Origin: Hanleya hanleyi
Taxonomy: Eukaryota > Mollusca > Polyplacophora > Lepidopleurida > Hanleyidae
DNA length: 64,000 nucleotides
Assembly (NCBI GenBank): GCA_036873755.1
Contig: JAVTVY010020587.1
Span: forward strand, 1-64,000
Direction of reading: 5' to 3'
Part shown: positions 13,965 to 26,931 of the stretch, piece by piece
How positions within the stretch are numbered: position 1 is the stretch's first letter
Layout: every line of letters begins with the position of its first letter
Program-made: the position numbers and the translations under genes
The notes under the pieces: generated by a model
Told to the model about the DNA's origin: nothing
Seen by the model: the letters and a program-made list of their open reading frames with translations, nothing else
Databases searched by the model: none

Positions 13965-14045
13965 AGAGTGAGCGAGTGATTAGGATTTAATGTTGCTTTC
14001 AACATTATTTCAGTCATATCACGACAAAACTAACAGCACCACCCA
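13965..14045 (-). repeat. SINE 3' tail fragment, minus strand
   Basis: Read on the minus strand, this contains CGTGATATGACTGAAATAAT, then GTTGAAAGCAACATTAAATC and CACTCGCTCACTC, the same tail as in the tRNA-derived SINE at 20066-20432. The body upstream (14046-14240) is not clearly tRNA- or 5S-like, so the head class is unknown. Confidence 0.6.
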
Positions 14046-15235
14046 GCCAAATTGTGTTTCTGCTGCTTCAAAGTAGAAGCAACATGGAACCAGACACCCG
14101 CCATCCACCCTATAAACACTGATGACAGCACATAACACAGAGACAGGACGCTTACACAGTGCAATATAAAGGCAACTGCTATTGCAGAGAGAAGTTATGG
14201 TGATAACTAGACAAAATATGAGGTTTTCATTAAAATATATGGCAAATATGGAACAGGGCCTGAAATAAGTAAATTCAAAAGTCAATCATTTTTCAAAATT
14301 TGATTTGACATATGCTTTAACATAGGCTAGATAAAAACTTAGAGACCTTGAAATGACTCGTAAAGGAATTGTAGATAGATTTTGATAAACATTGGGAAAT
14401 TAAGGCCTACAGCACAAATGCAAAAAAATAAAGGTTGTTTAATACAATTCTCATAGACCACTGCCCATTATGGGTAAATTAAGTTCAGTTTTGTTGATGA
14501 CCAAACTCCTTTTGGCACTAAAGAACTTTTTTTGGCCAGAAATTTATTTCTCTTTCACAATACAAAGTTTCCCTTTGCACCAAGACAGTTTCTTGCGAGT
14601 ACAGGTCAGAAATTTATTGTCAACCATGATTATTGAAAAAATAATGACCAAAGTTTCCATCACAATATAATTTAATAAAAATTGCTAGACTTGAGAGTAC
14701 TAAACTATTGACATGATTAAGAGGACAGAAAAATGAACACTGGTTTGAGAGAACAGGTAACAACTTCATTGTCGACTGTTGATAATGACCAAAGTTCTCT
14801 TGACACTAAAACACTGGCTTGAGAGAACAAGCCAGAAATGTGTTGTCCATGAACCATCAAAGTCTACCTTCAGACTAAGACACTAGCTTAAGATTACAGG
14901 CCAAAACATTATTGTCGACGCTAATCAAAGCTGGCTAGAGACTATACATATCTTTCAACTGAGTCCCTTAATATCCATTCTCTCATTGTCAGAGTGTGTA
15001 ACCTCCTGGTGTAACACCCTCTCATGGCATTGTGCAGAAAAACGCCATTTTGATCAACAAAGGGAGCTTTATCTGCATATATATGAGAGAGATGGAAAAT
15101 GCATGCAGTATATCTTGTAAAATAATGATTAACAAGTTTTATTCTAAATTATTACAAAAGAACACACGGTACGATACTCATTCCACTCCCGTTTATAAGT
15201 GGATTGTATATCTGACAGTCGAAGGTATACAATCT

Positions 15236-16290
15236 GATGTGGGTGGGGACATGCTTCCGAGGATAGTGGATACATTGAATAAATGTAGCATGATATTGTC
15301 CTGAAACCTGATGACGTAGGCCCTCTGCATCCATGACAATAAAATCCCACTTCTATCCCTTGATGCAATTCAGGCCCCAACATCCATGACAATTAAATGG
15401 CTAGCGGGGATCATTATACAATTCCGTTAGCCTGTCACCTCCCTCATGTAACATGACATCAACTTAATTGTCAGTATGAGGTCCCTGGACTGGCACAGTT
15501 GGATTAGCAAGCTTTAATTTGGTGTATCGGGTTACATATAGGACTTCACGCCTTGCGGCACATGTACCTTGCATTGACAATGACAATTTGATTGGTTTTG
15601 TGTTACATAACCAATGTTAGATTTCTGGTTAAGTGATCACATGTCATGCAGATGAATGAATACAGAATTCATCATGTGATTGAGAGAGATATAATACGTC
15701 ATCAGGGTTTGGGACCATTTCAGCTACCAGAATATATGAGGATATAGGGTCGGGTGAAGTGTAGTTTAGGAGGTAGAGAGTGGGGCTCGGTGCCCCAAAA
15801 ATGGGGATATGCTCCCCGAGGGTAGTGGATGGGTTCAGTAAATGTAGTTTGATGTAAGCTTCCAGAATATATGAGGGTATGGGGTCCGGCAAATCTTAGT
15901 TTAGGAGATAGAGGGTGGGCTCAGTGCCCCATGAGTGGGGACATGCTCCCGGGGGTAGTGGATGGATTGAACAAGTGTAGGATGATCTAAGCTCCCAGAA
16001 TATATGAGGGCATGGGGTCGGGCGAAGCTTAGTTCAGGAGATAGAGGATGGGGCTCTGTGCGCCAGGGTTGGACACATGCTCCCCAACGGTAGTGGATGG
16101 GTTCAATAAGTGTAGCATGATGTAAGCACCCAGAATATATGTGGGTTTGGTGGGTCAGGCAGGCCTTCATTCAGGAGACATAGGGTGAGATCGAGAAGCA
16201 GTGGACAGCAAAAAAGTCCAAAACTTTAACATTTTTGCCCTTGGGGTAGGGGTATGCTCTCGAAGGTAGAGGATGGGTTCAATATTAGCC
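15236..16290 (+). repeat. 134-bp tandem repeat, about 4.3 copies, plus an outlying partial copy
   Basis: The word CCAGAATATATG starts units at about 15727, 15862, 15995 and 16129 (spacing 133-135 bp). Each unit also carries GGGGACATGCTCC-like and GTAGTGGATGG words. A separated partial unit lies at 15236-15302. The minus-strand ORFs at 15644-16385 follow the repeat period and are not genes. Confidence 0.75.
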
Positions 16291-17894
16291 GGATGTAAGG
16301 GACTGTATCCGCCCATCATTTGCTGTTGAGACGTTTTAAACGATGGGAAAAAACGTTCAGCAACTACACCCATCGTTTGCACCATCGTTTTTTGTGTAGC
16401 GAATGATAAAAAAAAACATCACCGAAGATTGCCGAAGGTGCCGCTGTCGTTCGGAAGAAACCGTCGTCGTTTGGAAGAAAACTGACAAAAGACGATCGCA
16501 CGTGTTCAGCTGCGCATAAATACACACTAGGTGAACAGGCCATGCCTTCGCTCTCAACTGCGGACGTGTGGAACAAAATATAGCGCTCTCAACGAATGTG
16601 AAAATGGGTTCATTACACGGGAAATAAATTACACTTTAACTGCCTTCCGCGTTTGTTTTAAATGTTGTGATTACAGGAAGTCGCTTTCTGTATGTAAATT
16701 GATCTATAAAAATGACAATCATCTAGCTATGATAACGGAAGTATTACATACGTAACTAAAACTGAATGTTTTAACACCCTCTCCATGTATGCACGGTGTG
16801 AGAATTTTCTTTGAATAGGCCGGAAAAGGTATAATCAACAGATAACTCGACCGATATCATACTGATCTGAATTCTGTTCATTTACTATTAAACTTGAAGA
16901 GATACCCGTTTCAGAAATATTTAGGTTGATAAATATTTCCTTGTTATTCAGGGCGATACGGAAATGTTTACCAGGAATAGATGATGTCGATTCGCCCGGA
17001 AATTTTCGCGATATGCCGACACTAGGTTTTGATCAGTTTCCTTGAAAACGCACGGATACAATAGAAATCTAAATAAATAGTTTTCATCGCGAGTATTATA
17101 GGACCATGAAAATATATCATTTTTGTATCTTCAGCCGTTTTCTTATGTTTACCGGAAAGCCGCGCTGTAACACGATTTGCCGGGAATTTTTCTGAAATTC
17201 GCCCACTTCAGAGCGCGTTTTCAATACCTCTCTGGCAAATCGTGTTACACATTTCTCGGTAAATATCACATGAAGAGACAGAAATGATATTTATATTTTG
17301 ATAATCCTATGATACTCGAGATGAAAAAAATTGTATTTAGATTTTTTATTTTATGAATGCATTTTCAAGGATAGTGATATAGTGTCGGTATATCGCCAAA
17401 AATTCCCGGCAATCGACTATCTTTGATGTGAAATAAAACAAAGAATGGAAAGGTTTCTTCTGTTATTTGGTCTGTATACTTTGAAATTTCCCGTAATTGC
17501 AGTCCACAGGGAAAATCATGTATCATGAACACACGTGTTTAGCTTTAATATTTGAGAAACATCGCCATTTAAAACAGCCTAATGTCCGATAAAACAGCCT
17601 GTATACGGGCAGGGAGTACACGAGTATATGCACGTGGTCTACTCTTCAGGCTGCCGTTTATCCCCAGCAGAGAAAAGTCGATTTCGGACTGCTCCCGCCT
17701 GGCGGGAAAATATTGAGCGGTGTAGAACACGTATCTGTCGAAACGTTCATGGTGAAATACCAGATTAGAGAGGAAAACGCTATATTCACGATCCTTTAAT
17801 TCAAAATTCGAATACATTAAAATTATCCAGGAAGCATCTGGAATATAAGAGGGTTCAAGAGTCAGGCGGGCCTAAAGTCCAAAACTTTAGATCC

Positions 17895-18660
17895 GTATCT
17901 GGTGATCAGCCACTGACACATCTGGTGATCACCCTCTAACACACCTGGTGATCACCCTCTAACACACCTGGTGATCAGCCTCTAACACATCTGGTGATCA
18001 CCCTCTAACACACCTGGTGATCACCCTCTAACACACCTGGTGATCACCCTCTAACACATCTGGTGATCACCCTCTAACACATCTGGTGATCACCCTCTAA
18101 CACACCTGGTGATCAGCCTCTTACATACATGTATCTGGTGATCAGCCACTGACACATCTGGTGATCACCCTCTAACACACCTGGTGATCACCCTCTAACA
18201 CACCTGGTGATCAGCCTCTTACATACATGTATCTGGTGATCAGCCACTGACACATCTGGTGATCACCCTCTAACACACCTGGTGATCAGCCCCTTACATA
18301 CATGTATCTGGTGATCAGCCCCTGACACTTCTGGTGATCAGCAACTGACACATCTGATGATCAGCCCATGGGACTTCTGATGATCAGGAACTGACACATC
18401 TGATGATCAGCCCATAGCTAGACTTCTGGTGATCAGGAACTGACACATCTGATGATCAGCCCATGGCACATCTGGTGATCAGCCCCTGACACATCTGGTG
18501 ATCAGCCCCTGACAAATCTGATGATCAGCCCCTGACACATCTGATGATCAGCCCATGGCACACCTGGTGATCAGCCCCTGACACATCTGGTGATCAGCCT
18601 AAACACATCTGCTGATCAGCCCCTGACACATCTGCTGATCAGCCCCTGACACAACTGGTG
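17895..18660 (+). repeat. 23-bp minisatellite
   Basis: About 33 units of roughly 23 bp, with consensus near CTGGTGATCACCCTCTAACA and variants TGATCAGCCCCTGACACATC. There is higher-order structure: TTACATACATGTAT spacers recur at about 18122, 18219 and 18294. Every unit carries the palindrome TGATCA. Confidence 0.85.
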
Positions 18661-20065
18661 CGAACATACAGTTAAATGTAACATGGTTAATACCCTTACT
18701 TTGTAGTACATACTGGCAGATAGGTACATGTGCACTATATAATATCAAAGCTTAAATTTCCATGTTATCTGATCAGCAGCAGCAGTAGGCATAAGCTTAC
18801 ATGTGTACAATACAGACCTTAGATAAGGTTAATTATTAGGACTGACCATCTGACTGATAAACAATTTAACTGTACAATCATCTATCTATCTAGGTCAATT
18901 GCCATCTGGACATATTAATATTAGACAGCTATATAAGTGCAGAACTGCTTATTGACAAGGCAATTTGAGTGGCCTTAAAATCATTCCTAAAATAAAATAA
19001 TATATTGACCCTAAAAACCATATTTTTTTCTGAAATGGTATCCAAAATGAATGTCTATGAAGTGTAATGATTAAGTGAGTGAGCGAGTGAGTATGATTTA
19101 AGGTCACTTTTAATCCGATTAAAACCAGACCAAAACACTGTAAAAAGAACGCTCCCCATCTGACATGTCGCTGATTTTAAATCTGACACCAAGGTTGGGA
19201 TTTTCATGTTCATAATGCCCTGCTATCGACAGTTCAAGATCACATGTATAACATATGGAACTGGCCTGTCTCGTCCGTCTCAGGGATCACAGGTATACGA
19301 TAAGGAAAGTAAAACTCATCTTCTCCTTTTTATTACATGTAACTTGTTTCATTAGATCAATATTTTATTCCATAGAAATAATGATGATTGATTGTTGGAT
19401 TAACATAAACATAATTTAGATAAGTCTATCAATTACAAGAGACATTTCTCTGCACATAAAATCACGAGGTCAACCGGTCTCCGACAAGGCAACAACAGGT
19501 GTATGAAATTGAAAGTAAAACTCATCTTCTCATATATTTTATTAAAGGAATGCTTCGCTCAATTCAAATACGTTTCTGGTGTAAAGCTTTTTACTTAAAA
19601 ATAAAATGTATCAAATATATCTTGCCAATTAAGATGCAAAAGAATTATTTTATTCATTTCTGTGTATTATTCCGGAGCATCTGGGCGCTGCCATATGTGC
19701 CAGAGCTGGTCCTACACAAGAACGAGGCTGCTAGAACTTGTGACGCCATATTAAGGATTACAGCTTCATTTGCAGATTTGCCCAACACGACTTCCAAGTT
19801 CCACAAAACGAGCTGTTCATTGTTAAAATTTAATATCATTCACGACGTAATACAGTAGTGGAATGTGTTCACATGCTCATGAATTCAGAATAACTGTAGG
19901 CTATACTCATCTGAACAGCCAGAAACGTTTCGATCAAGCCATGATCAGGCGATGTAGAATCGGCCATACACAATTAACTCACGAACATTTACTAAAAAAA
20001 GAGCCAGTCCCAAGGTGTATTCCATGCCATGAATATCTCACAGTGAAACATATACACTTATCGAC

Positions 20066-20432
20066 TGACCGCACTGCGGTGGTCTAATGGTTAGAGCGTC
20101 GGCCTCGTAAGCGGTAGGTTCTGGGTTCGATCCCAGGCCAGGTCATACCTAAGACTTGAAAAATGGTACTTGTTGCTTCCTCGCTTACGCTTAGCATTAA
20201 GAGGATAGAACAAGGACTGGTTCGCTCGGTGTCAGTATAATGTGACTGAGTGGGGTGTCATGTCTGCCTACGGCATGATATTTCAGTGGGACAGCACTAT
20301 AAAATGGCAGCATTAGATCTGCTCTGTTACAAGTAGGTACCCCTGCCCCTCTCCCTCCCTTCCCTTCCCTTCCCCGTCGTGATATAGCTGAAAAAATGTT
20401 GAAAGCGACGTTAAACCCTACTCACTCACTCC
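20066..20432 (+). mobile_element. tRNA-derived SINE with intact pol III boxes
   Basis: The head (20066-20145) folds as a tRNA. TGACC at the start pairs with GGTCA at the end; the A box is TGGTCTAATGG (20080-20090) and the B box is a perfect GGTTCGATCCC (20124-20134). The anticodon loop CTCGTAA gives anticodon CGT, tRNA-Thr-like. There is no CCA and a body of about 220 bp follows, so this is a SINE rather than a gene. The tail GTTGAAAGCGACGTTAAAC and CTCACTCACTC closes it. The clean boxes suggest a fairly young copy. Confidence 0.85.
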
Positions 20433-20535
20433 TCCGATAATGGGTGAAGTGAGGGTTCCCTATGGTTGGTGCCTTGGATAACCTCCGATAATGGGTGAAG
20501 TGAGGGTTACCTATGGTTGGAGGCTTGGATACCGT
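20433..20535 (+). repeat. 51-bp tandem duplication
   Basis: CTCCGATAATGGGTGAAGTG and the following bases occur twice in direct tandem, with few differences, just after the SINE end. Confidence 0.7.
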
Positions 20536-21265
20536 AGCAATTAATCTTTGTATCACTACATGCTTCAGTCACCAGCCCGAGTTGGTACAGCCTCCGCATT
20601 GGTATGTTGACGTGTTTTCCTCATCTTTTCACAGTACATTCATTGAACTTCGGTGATTTTCATAGTGTAGATGTATAGTTAAGTTTTCAGTAATTCGATA
20701 AGATGGGAAAACATGGACGTGTCTCCCATTTTGGTCTTTGGTAGGTTTTGAAATTCCTTGCGCACGTCAAACATTCAAATGGTGCGCAATGTCAATTACA
20801 ACTGGCTGAAGGATGCCGAGTGCGTGTGTACGGACTTGATCAGATTAAACTAGTTTTGTGTCGAGCGAAGGCACAATATTGACACTCCATCCTGACTACC
20901 CACATACTTAGCAAAAAAACATTTCAGCAGTTTAGAAAATTCAAAAAAATTGCTGGATATTTTGTTGACGTCCAAACATTCTAAATTAAAAGTAATCTGC
21001 ATTCAGTTAACATAATTTGATGTGGAAAAAGTCAAATTTACATTTTGATTTTCAGCCTAACTACTCTGGATTTGAGATTTTCTCCTATCTTTTAACATGT
21101 GAATTTGCCACTTATCTCTTTTGCCAGAAATCGGCATGGGGAAGGATCCGTTATTGTGACTTTATTTCAATCAATATTTCATGCAGTAATATAAAAGTGA
21201 AGAAATTGAATGTTCACCATGATAATTTTTTTTCTAAGATAGTATGTGGAGTACATATTTTTGAC

Positions 21266-21337
21266 GGAACCCTGGAATCGCACGGAACCCTGGAATCGCA
21301 CGGAACCCTGGAATCGCACGGAACCCTGGAATCGCAC
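21266..21337 (+). repeat. 18-bp tandem repeat, four copies
   Basis: CGGAACCCTGGAATCGCA is repeated four times with essentially no divergence, so it expanded recently. The period is a multiple of three, which is why a short ORF ends in a repeated GTLESH. Confidence 0.85.
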
Positions 21338-21637
21338 TGAAATTAATGTTATTCCTTAGATTCTCTCATTCATAAAAAATGGTCGAGATATATGATTTTT
21401 TCAGATATGCTCCGTTTTCAAGTAGTACTCCAATTTTAGAGTACTATTATTATATAGGGGGATTTTCACATCTATAAGGGCAAATCCGTCTTGTAAGACA
21501 GATACAATAGGTGACTACATGTGGGGAACCATTCAACCAAGGAGTGAAAAGGGCAAGTATATTGCACGCAAAGTGTTGCCGATTGAAGTTGTCTTACATG
21601 ACGGGTCTGCCTCTATAAGGTACCAAAACCCCTCCCT

Positions 21638-21906
21638 CTATAACACTTGTCTATAACAAATTGCTAACAGTGCATTTATCTGAAATGTTTTAGCACGGTT
21701 GTTTGAAATTTACATCTGTCAAGCGCTGGTGTTCATTTGGGAGATTCTATTTTACAAGGCGGGTGAGGAATGTCAATAACACTTGTCTATAACAAATTGC
21801 TAACTGTGCATGTATCTGGAATGTTTTAGCACGGTTGTGTGAAATGTACATGTGTCAAGCCGTGTGTTCATTTGGGAGATTCTGTTTAACAAGGCGGGTG
21901 AGTAAT
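21638..21906 (+). repeat. ~137-bp tandem duplication
   Basis: Two neighbouring copies share TAACACTTGTCTATAACAAA, ATGTTTTAGCACGGTTGT and ACAAGGCGGGTGAG in the same order and spacing. Confidence 0.75.
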
Positions 21907-22121
21907 GGTCAAAAATGCAGTCTGCTTCCATACAATCAAATAAACAAATAAATTACAAGATTAATTTCTATCTCTTTACCTGTTGTTTCCATCATGAAAT
22001 TTATTAACAAAGCGACACAAATAGAACTATATCAATGTATGTTGCACAGTCTGGTGGGAGAATCACTCTCCAGTAAGAGACCACATAAACTCATCCATTG
22101 AACTTGGCACATTGCCAATTG

Positions 22122-22532
22122 CAGGCCTGCAAGTGGCTCACCGTGAAAATATAGGAGGAAATTTGCAAAAATATAGGAGAAATATATAGGAAAATATAGG
22201 AAATAAAGGAGTATATGATCGGTCACTACTACATTGTATGTTTCAAACTTGGTACTTTACTGGTGTTTAATGAAATTATTTTCACTGAATGCACTCGTGG
22301 TGGTGATCGAGGAGACCCGTTCTGCTGCTTGATTCAACAAGAGATTGAAATGTTTTCATATTTGTTCTGAAATGTATTTCCTCATGCCAATTCAGACTCA
22401 TTTCAGAGCATTGGTGAAAATTTTCATGAGAAAGTCAAAGTATAGGAAATATAGAAGGTTTTGAGTAAAATATGGGAAAATATAGGAATGGCTCAAAATA
22501 TATAAGAAATATAGGAGACACTTGCAGGCCTG
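22122..22532 (+). mobile_element. 411-bp TIR element, CAGGCCTGCAAGTG ends, 5-bp target duplication
   Basis: Left end CAGGCCTGCAAGTGGCTCA; right end, reverse-complemented, CAGGCCTGCAAGTGTCTCC. It is flanked by AATTG at 22117-22121 and 22533-22537. The interior is rich in AAAATATAGGA words and has no ORF. A related, longer element in the opposite internal orientation is at 34998-36133. Confidence 0.8.
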
Positions 22533-22898
22533 AATTGGCACGTGGGAGGAACGTTTCAACAAACCTGGCAAATGGGGGAGAAAGGTTAACGAATTTTACA
22601 CTTTTTAACCTTTCATTCTAATCTCTGTTGATAATCAATTTAAGAATAGAAATAATGTTTTCATGGGTGTGCTTAATGGCTATTTGAAGCCTGGTTAGTG
22701 TCGGAAACCTTCGCCCTTGCCATAAAATATACATTTGCCCACCCTAACCGTGCATCATATAAAACCGTTGAGCACACCCATGAACACATTATTTCTTAAG
22801 GATACAGAGCCCTCCTGCAGACACTTTTGCACACCCACTAGAATTTGTCTTTGTACCGCTAAAAGTATGCCGTATAACTGTGGTAATGTATATATTTG

Positions 22899-24041
22899 CA
22901 GGCCTTGCTTTTCGTCAAAATTCACGGGTATCCAAACGGATACCCGCAATTTCAGTTTACGGGTATCTACCAGTATCCACTGAAGTGACGAAAAATTGAA
23001 GTGTGGAGATTAAAGTGGAATAAACATTTATGTACTCTTTTCATGTTTACTGTTGTTAATAGGATAATTGATTCTCACATCATGTTGTTCCCCACCGCTG
23101 TGTAGCCATTCGATTCACTGAGCTGATATTTTTATGAAATTGTGTCAAGGATTGTCTCCTTGAATTAATTTAATTTGGAGCTGTAATTTGGAGTCACTTG
23201 AAAATTTTCGCTTTAAGGTTATGGACCTTGATTATATTCTCATTATGGACTAAAAAATAGCTCTGTCTCTCACTATGAATGTCACGGGTCACCAGCTCAG
23301 CTTCCGACTTCATTCATTACGAATGTTTATACTTAAGTGCTGCATATATAGTAATACCATCTTCATGACACCTAGCATATAACTTAAATATGTTGATGAA
23401 TTGAACAAACACACAATATGAACTTAAAATTGAGTGATGTAAGTCAAAAAATTACGAACAATTCCAATGAACACACATTTAAGAAGTTCACCACAGTACT
23501 AACTTCAGGGATTATAATGAGTTAATTTCGTGTTTTCGTCGTTCTGTATGAAGACAAAACCATCCTTTACATTATCTGGACATCCGTTGTAAGCCTGTAC
23601 AGATATTGTCTTTCCTTTCTACATTTTCAAGCAGATTGGAATCAAACCCTCTCGTGTCCTCCGTGTTTACCGTTTGTAAACATCGACCATAACACGATAG
23701 TTTCTGCAATTGCATTCTCCTATGCACGGTTGTTTGTGTAAATGCCCGTAGCTACAGATGATACGACGAAAATCGCCCAGTACAAGAGAATGCACGCAGC
23801 TGCCATAATTCGTCGCCCACTTAAGGCGTCGTAAAAATATGAACTTCCGCCATTTGTAAAGCCTGCGGTCGATGATTTCTAGGTAAACTATCGTTTATTA
23901 AAGCCGAATATGGTTTTTTTGATAGACAACATTTTCCCCAGACATTATTTTACGGGTATCCAAACAGATTCCCGTGAAGCGAATGAACGGGTATCTCCAC
24001 GAGTATCGGATACCCGGATACCCGTCGAAACGCAAGGCCTG
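22899..24041 (+). mobile_element. 1.14-kb TIR element with 5-bp target duplication
   Basis: Left end CAGGCCTTGCTTTTCGTC; right end, reverse-complemented, CAGGCCTTGCGTTTCGACGG. Both ends continue into ACGGGTATCC-type words that can fold on themselves (GGGTATCC / GGATACCC). It is flanked by ATTTG at 22894-22898 and 24042-24046. No transposase was recognised, so it is non-autonomous. Confidence 0.8.
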
Positions 24042-24229
24042 ATTTGTTGAAAGCGCATTTCTTATGGATTCCAAATCTATAAATTTGTTCACTAAAAATG
24101 TGTAGGTTGTGAAGATATTCAAATTTAAACAAAATAATTTTTAACAAGCATTCTGAGAACCCCAACATCTCGCCTTGCGGGGTCATCCGCCGAAGCTGCA
24201 GCAGTATTGAAAGCATAAATATAGAGCAA

Positions 24230-25325
24230 ACAATAACGTCTGGAATAGATGATGTAGTACAGACAATAACGTCTGGAATAGATTATCTGGTACAGACAAT
24301 AACATCAGTCCCATGTGGGATTACTGCCAGATAGGTCAATCCTGTGTAGGATGGATAGGCAGGCCTCAATCTAAGGAGTGCTGATGGTAACCTCTCAACA
24401 GGTTACCATGAATTCTACACTGGTAACCTGTGGGAACCTATTGCATAATTATTAACCTAATGTCATATTATTAGTCAAAATTATGGGGACCTGAAAATAG
24501 GTTACCACTATTTTTCATATGGCAACCTCCAGGCAACCTGAAAGCAGGTTACCACCTTAAATTGAGGCCTGATAGGTCAGTGGCGTGGGATTACTGCTGC
24601 ATAGGGCAGTCCAGTGAGAGATTACTGCTGGATACGTCGGTCTCATGTGAGATTACTGCTGGATAGGCCACTCCTGTGTAGGATTACTGCTGGATGGGCC
24701 AGTCTCATGTGTTATAACTGCTGGATAGACCAGTCCCATGTGCGAGTACTGCTGGATAGTCCAGTCCCAAGTGGGATTACTGCTAGATAGGCCAGTTCCG
24801 TCTGTGATTACTGCTGGATAGGTGAGTCTCGTATGGGATTACTGCTGGATAGGTCAGTCCAGTCTGTGATTACTGCTGGATAGGCGAGTCTCGTATGGGA
24901 TTACTGCTGGATAGGTCAGTCCAGTGTGGGATTACTGCTGCATATATGGCAATCCTGTTGGGATTACTGTTGGGGAGGCCAGTCTCGTGTGGGATTACTG
25001 CTGGATAGGCTAACCCTCTGTGAGATTACAGGGGGATAGGTCAGTCCCATACATGTAGGATTATGGCTGGCTACTGCTGCATATTACAGTCCAGTGCGAG
25101 ATTACTTCTGGATAGGTCAGTCCCGTGTAAAATTACTGATGTATAGGCCAGTCCCGTGTGGGATTACTGCTCCCATGTGGGATTACTGCTGGATAGGCCA
25201 GTCTGATCTGGGATTACTGCTGGATAGTTGAGTCCCATATGGAATTAGTGTTGGACAGGTCAGTCCTGTATGACATTACTGGTGGATAGGCCAGTGCCAA
25301 TTGGGATTACTGCTGGATAGGTCTG
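24230..25325 (+). repeat. 31-bp minisatellite, about 30 units
   Basis: Consensus near GGGATTACTGCTGGATAGG followed by CCAGTCCCGTGT, with moderate divergence between units. The array is interrupted by the TIR element at 24360-24571, which inserted into one unit and duplicated ATAGG from it. Confidence 0.85.
24360..24571 (+). mobile_element. 212-bp TIR element inserted in the 31-bp minisatellite
   Basis: Left end CAGGCCTCAATCTAAGG; right end, reverse-complemented, CAGGCCTCAATTTAAGG. It is flanked by ATAGG (24355-24359 and 24572-24576). The interior has several GGTAACCT / AGGTTACC pairs that would fold into a hairpin. The surrounding minisatellite unit is restored if the element and one ATAGG are removed, so the boundary is well supported. 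Confidence 0.85.
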
Positions 25326-25379
25326 ACCAAGGAAAACATGAAACATGTCCACTATGTTTTATAATTATCCCACGAAAGG

Positions 25380-26010
25380 TTCAGCAAACTTTCCATGTAC
25401 AGGTGTCCATGTATGTAAATTATCATTGCCAGATTACTAAGACAAAACCCTCAAAATTTCAACAAAATCAATATTTCATCTCCTAAATATCACAGGGACA
25501 TCCTCTAATCATACGAAAGATGTGTATCAAGTTTCATAATCATTCAAGGACAGCTGACAACTGCAGCAAACTTTCGAAGTACAGATGTACATGTATACAT
25601 GTAGAGGCCTACATGTACCTGTAGCCTCTACATGCACAATTCGGCTAAACAGAAAACTCATTTGCCATAATTTGGACCAAAATTAATATTTCATCTAAAA
25701 ACTAGCACAGGTACATCCTCTTATCATAAGAAACGTGTACCAAGTTTCGTAATCATCCAATGACAGCGGACAACTGCAGCAAATTTTCTATATACATGTA
25801 TATATACATGTAGAGGCCAACATGTACAATTTTGCTAAACAGAAAACTCGTTTGCTATAATTTGGACAAAAATCAATATTTAATCTCCTAAATTGCACAG
25901 TTACATCCTCTAATCATAAGAAACATGTGTACCAAGTTTCATAATCATCCAATGACAGCTGACAACTGCAGCAACTTTGTAAGTACAGATGTACATGTGC
26001 ACTTCAGCTA
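25380..26010 (+). repeat. ~200-bp tandem repeat, about three copies
   Basis: The phrase CACAG..ACATCCTCTAATCAT occurs at about 25490, 25707 and 25898. Each is followed by ACCAAGTTTCATAATCATCC and GACAGC..ACAACTGCAGCAA and by ACATGTA-rich spacers. Confidence 0.7.
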
Positions 26011-26304
26011 AACACAAAACTCTGATCATAGGGATTTTAACATTGAAGCACCCCAGGGGTAGTACCCCCAGGTGGAATACCCACCCCCCATATTTTTTTT
26101 ATATTTTTTCTAAATTTTCTAGATTTTTTTTTGAATTTGCTAAACCAAAAACCTTATCATTTCCAGGCCAGGGACACCGACACCAACGACGACATCCTCT
26201 TCCCCCCCCCCCCTTCACAATATCTCCCCTTTACTTCGTAAGGCGGGATAAAAATGAGCCTTCTTTTTTAAATGGTTATTTTGAAGGAATTATTCAACTT
26301 TTCG

Positions 26305-26530
26305 TAACTTACATCATCATTTCCTGTAGAAGACGACTCCAACAGGAAATCTGTGTCTCAGTTTTGATGTAGTTCTTTTTCTATTGACATTTAATTCAAC
26401 TTAAAAGTTCAAAACTGAGTTGCTCGATTCCATTAAATGTCAATAGAATGAGAACTGGACCAAAATTGATAAAACTGAGACACAGATTTCCTGTTGGAGT
26501 TGTCTTCTACAGAAAATAATGAAGTAAGGT
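26305..26530. repeat. Inverted repeat, ~80-bp arms
   Basis: ATTTCCTGTAGAAGACGACT with the following CCAACAGGAAATCTGTGTCT on the left recurs as its near-exact reverse complement on the right (about 26460-26525), around a ~70-bp core. It is probably a small foldback element. No target duplication was identified. Confidence 0.65.
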
Positions 26531-26859
26531 ACGATAAGTTGAATACTTTTTTGAAAATAGCGTTTAAAAAATTTAAATTAAATTTTAAATTAAATTTAAA
26601 ATTGAAATATCTTCAGAACATACAGGTATACAGTGAAGAAATTTATATATTTGGAATCCTCAAGGAATGTGCTGTCTAGAAATATATACATTAGCATAGC
26701 TGTTTGGCACTCTTTTAAGTTCTAGAGGGTGTGTAAAAGTGTGTGCAGGAGGGCTCTGTACCCTCAAACCACACATTACAGGGTTCATGTACAACGATGC
26801 CAGTAAGAATCCCATTAATTCCATTTGCAATATCTCGGCCAGCTTTATCTGGTCGACGG

Positions 26860-26865
26860 TTTATT
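26860..26865 (-). promoter_or_regulatory. Candidate poly(A) signal of the MKRN2OS-like gene
   Basis: TTTATT on the plus strand reads AATAAA on the minus strand, about 66 bases beyond the predicted stop codon at 26932. Position and sequence fit a polyadenylation signal; this is inference. Confidence 0.5.
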
Positions 26866-26931
26866 CGAACACCACAGAGATCATATGACATTAACGTCGT
26901 ACAATGGAGGACTAGCTGACCGCACTGTGTG

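Larger units (their letters stand above)
10576..20065. other. Intergenic, repeat-rich; no gene recognised
   Basis: Apart from the separately listed repeats, this stretch is AT-rich DNA with many short ORFs that lack domains and splice support. 12000-13960 and 16300-17890 look like ordinary unique sequence. 18661-20065 shows nothing beyond GTGAGTGAGCGAGTGAG-type microsatellite at about 19075-19095. Confidence 0.5.
20536..26859. other. Intergenic stretch between the SINE and the MKRN2OS-like gene
   Basis: Contains the tandem repeats and TIR elements listed separately. The remaining unique DNA shows no exon-like pattern. The ORF at 21017-21340 gains its repeated C-terminal residues from the 18-bp repeat. 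The ORF at 25989-26372 crosses homopolymer runs and is not convincing. Confidence 0.5.

Noticed and set aside
15644..16170. Minus-strand Pro/Ser/His-rich ORFs
   Set aside because: They follow the 134-bp tandem repeat.
17895..18660. Regular short repeats resembling a CRISPR array
   Set aside because: Units are directly tandem without unique spacers, in a eukaryotic genome; it is a minisatellite.
20066..20145. tRNA-Thr-like gene
   Set aside because: It has the pol III boxes, but it continues into a SINE body and tail and lacks a terminator at the tRNA end.
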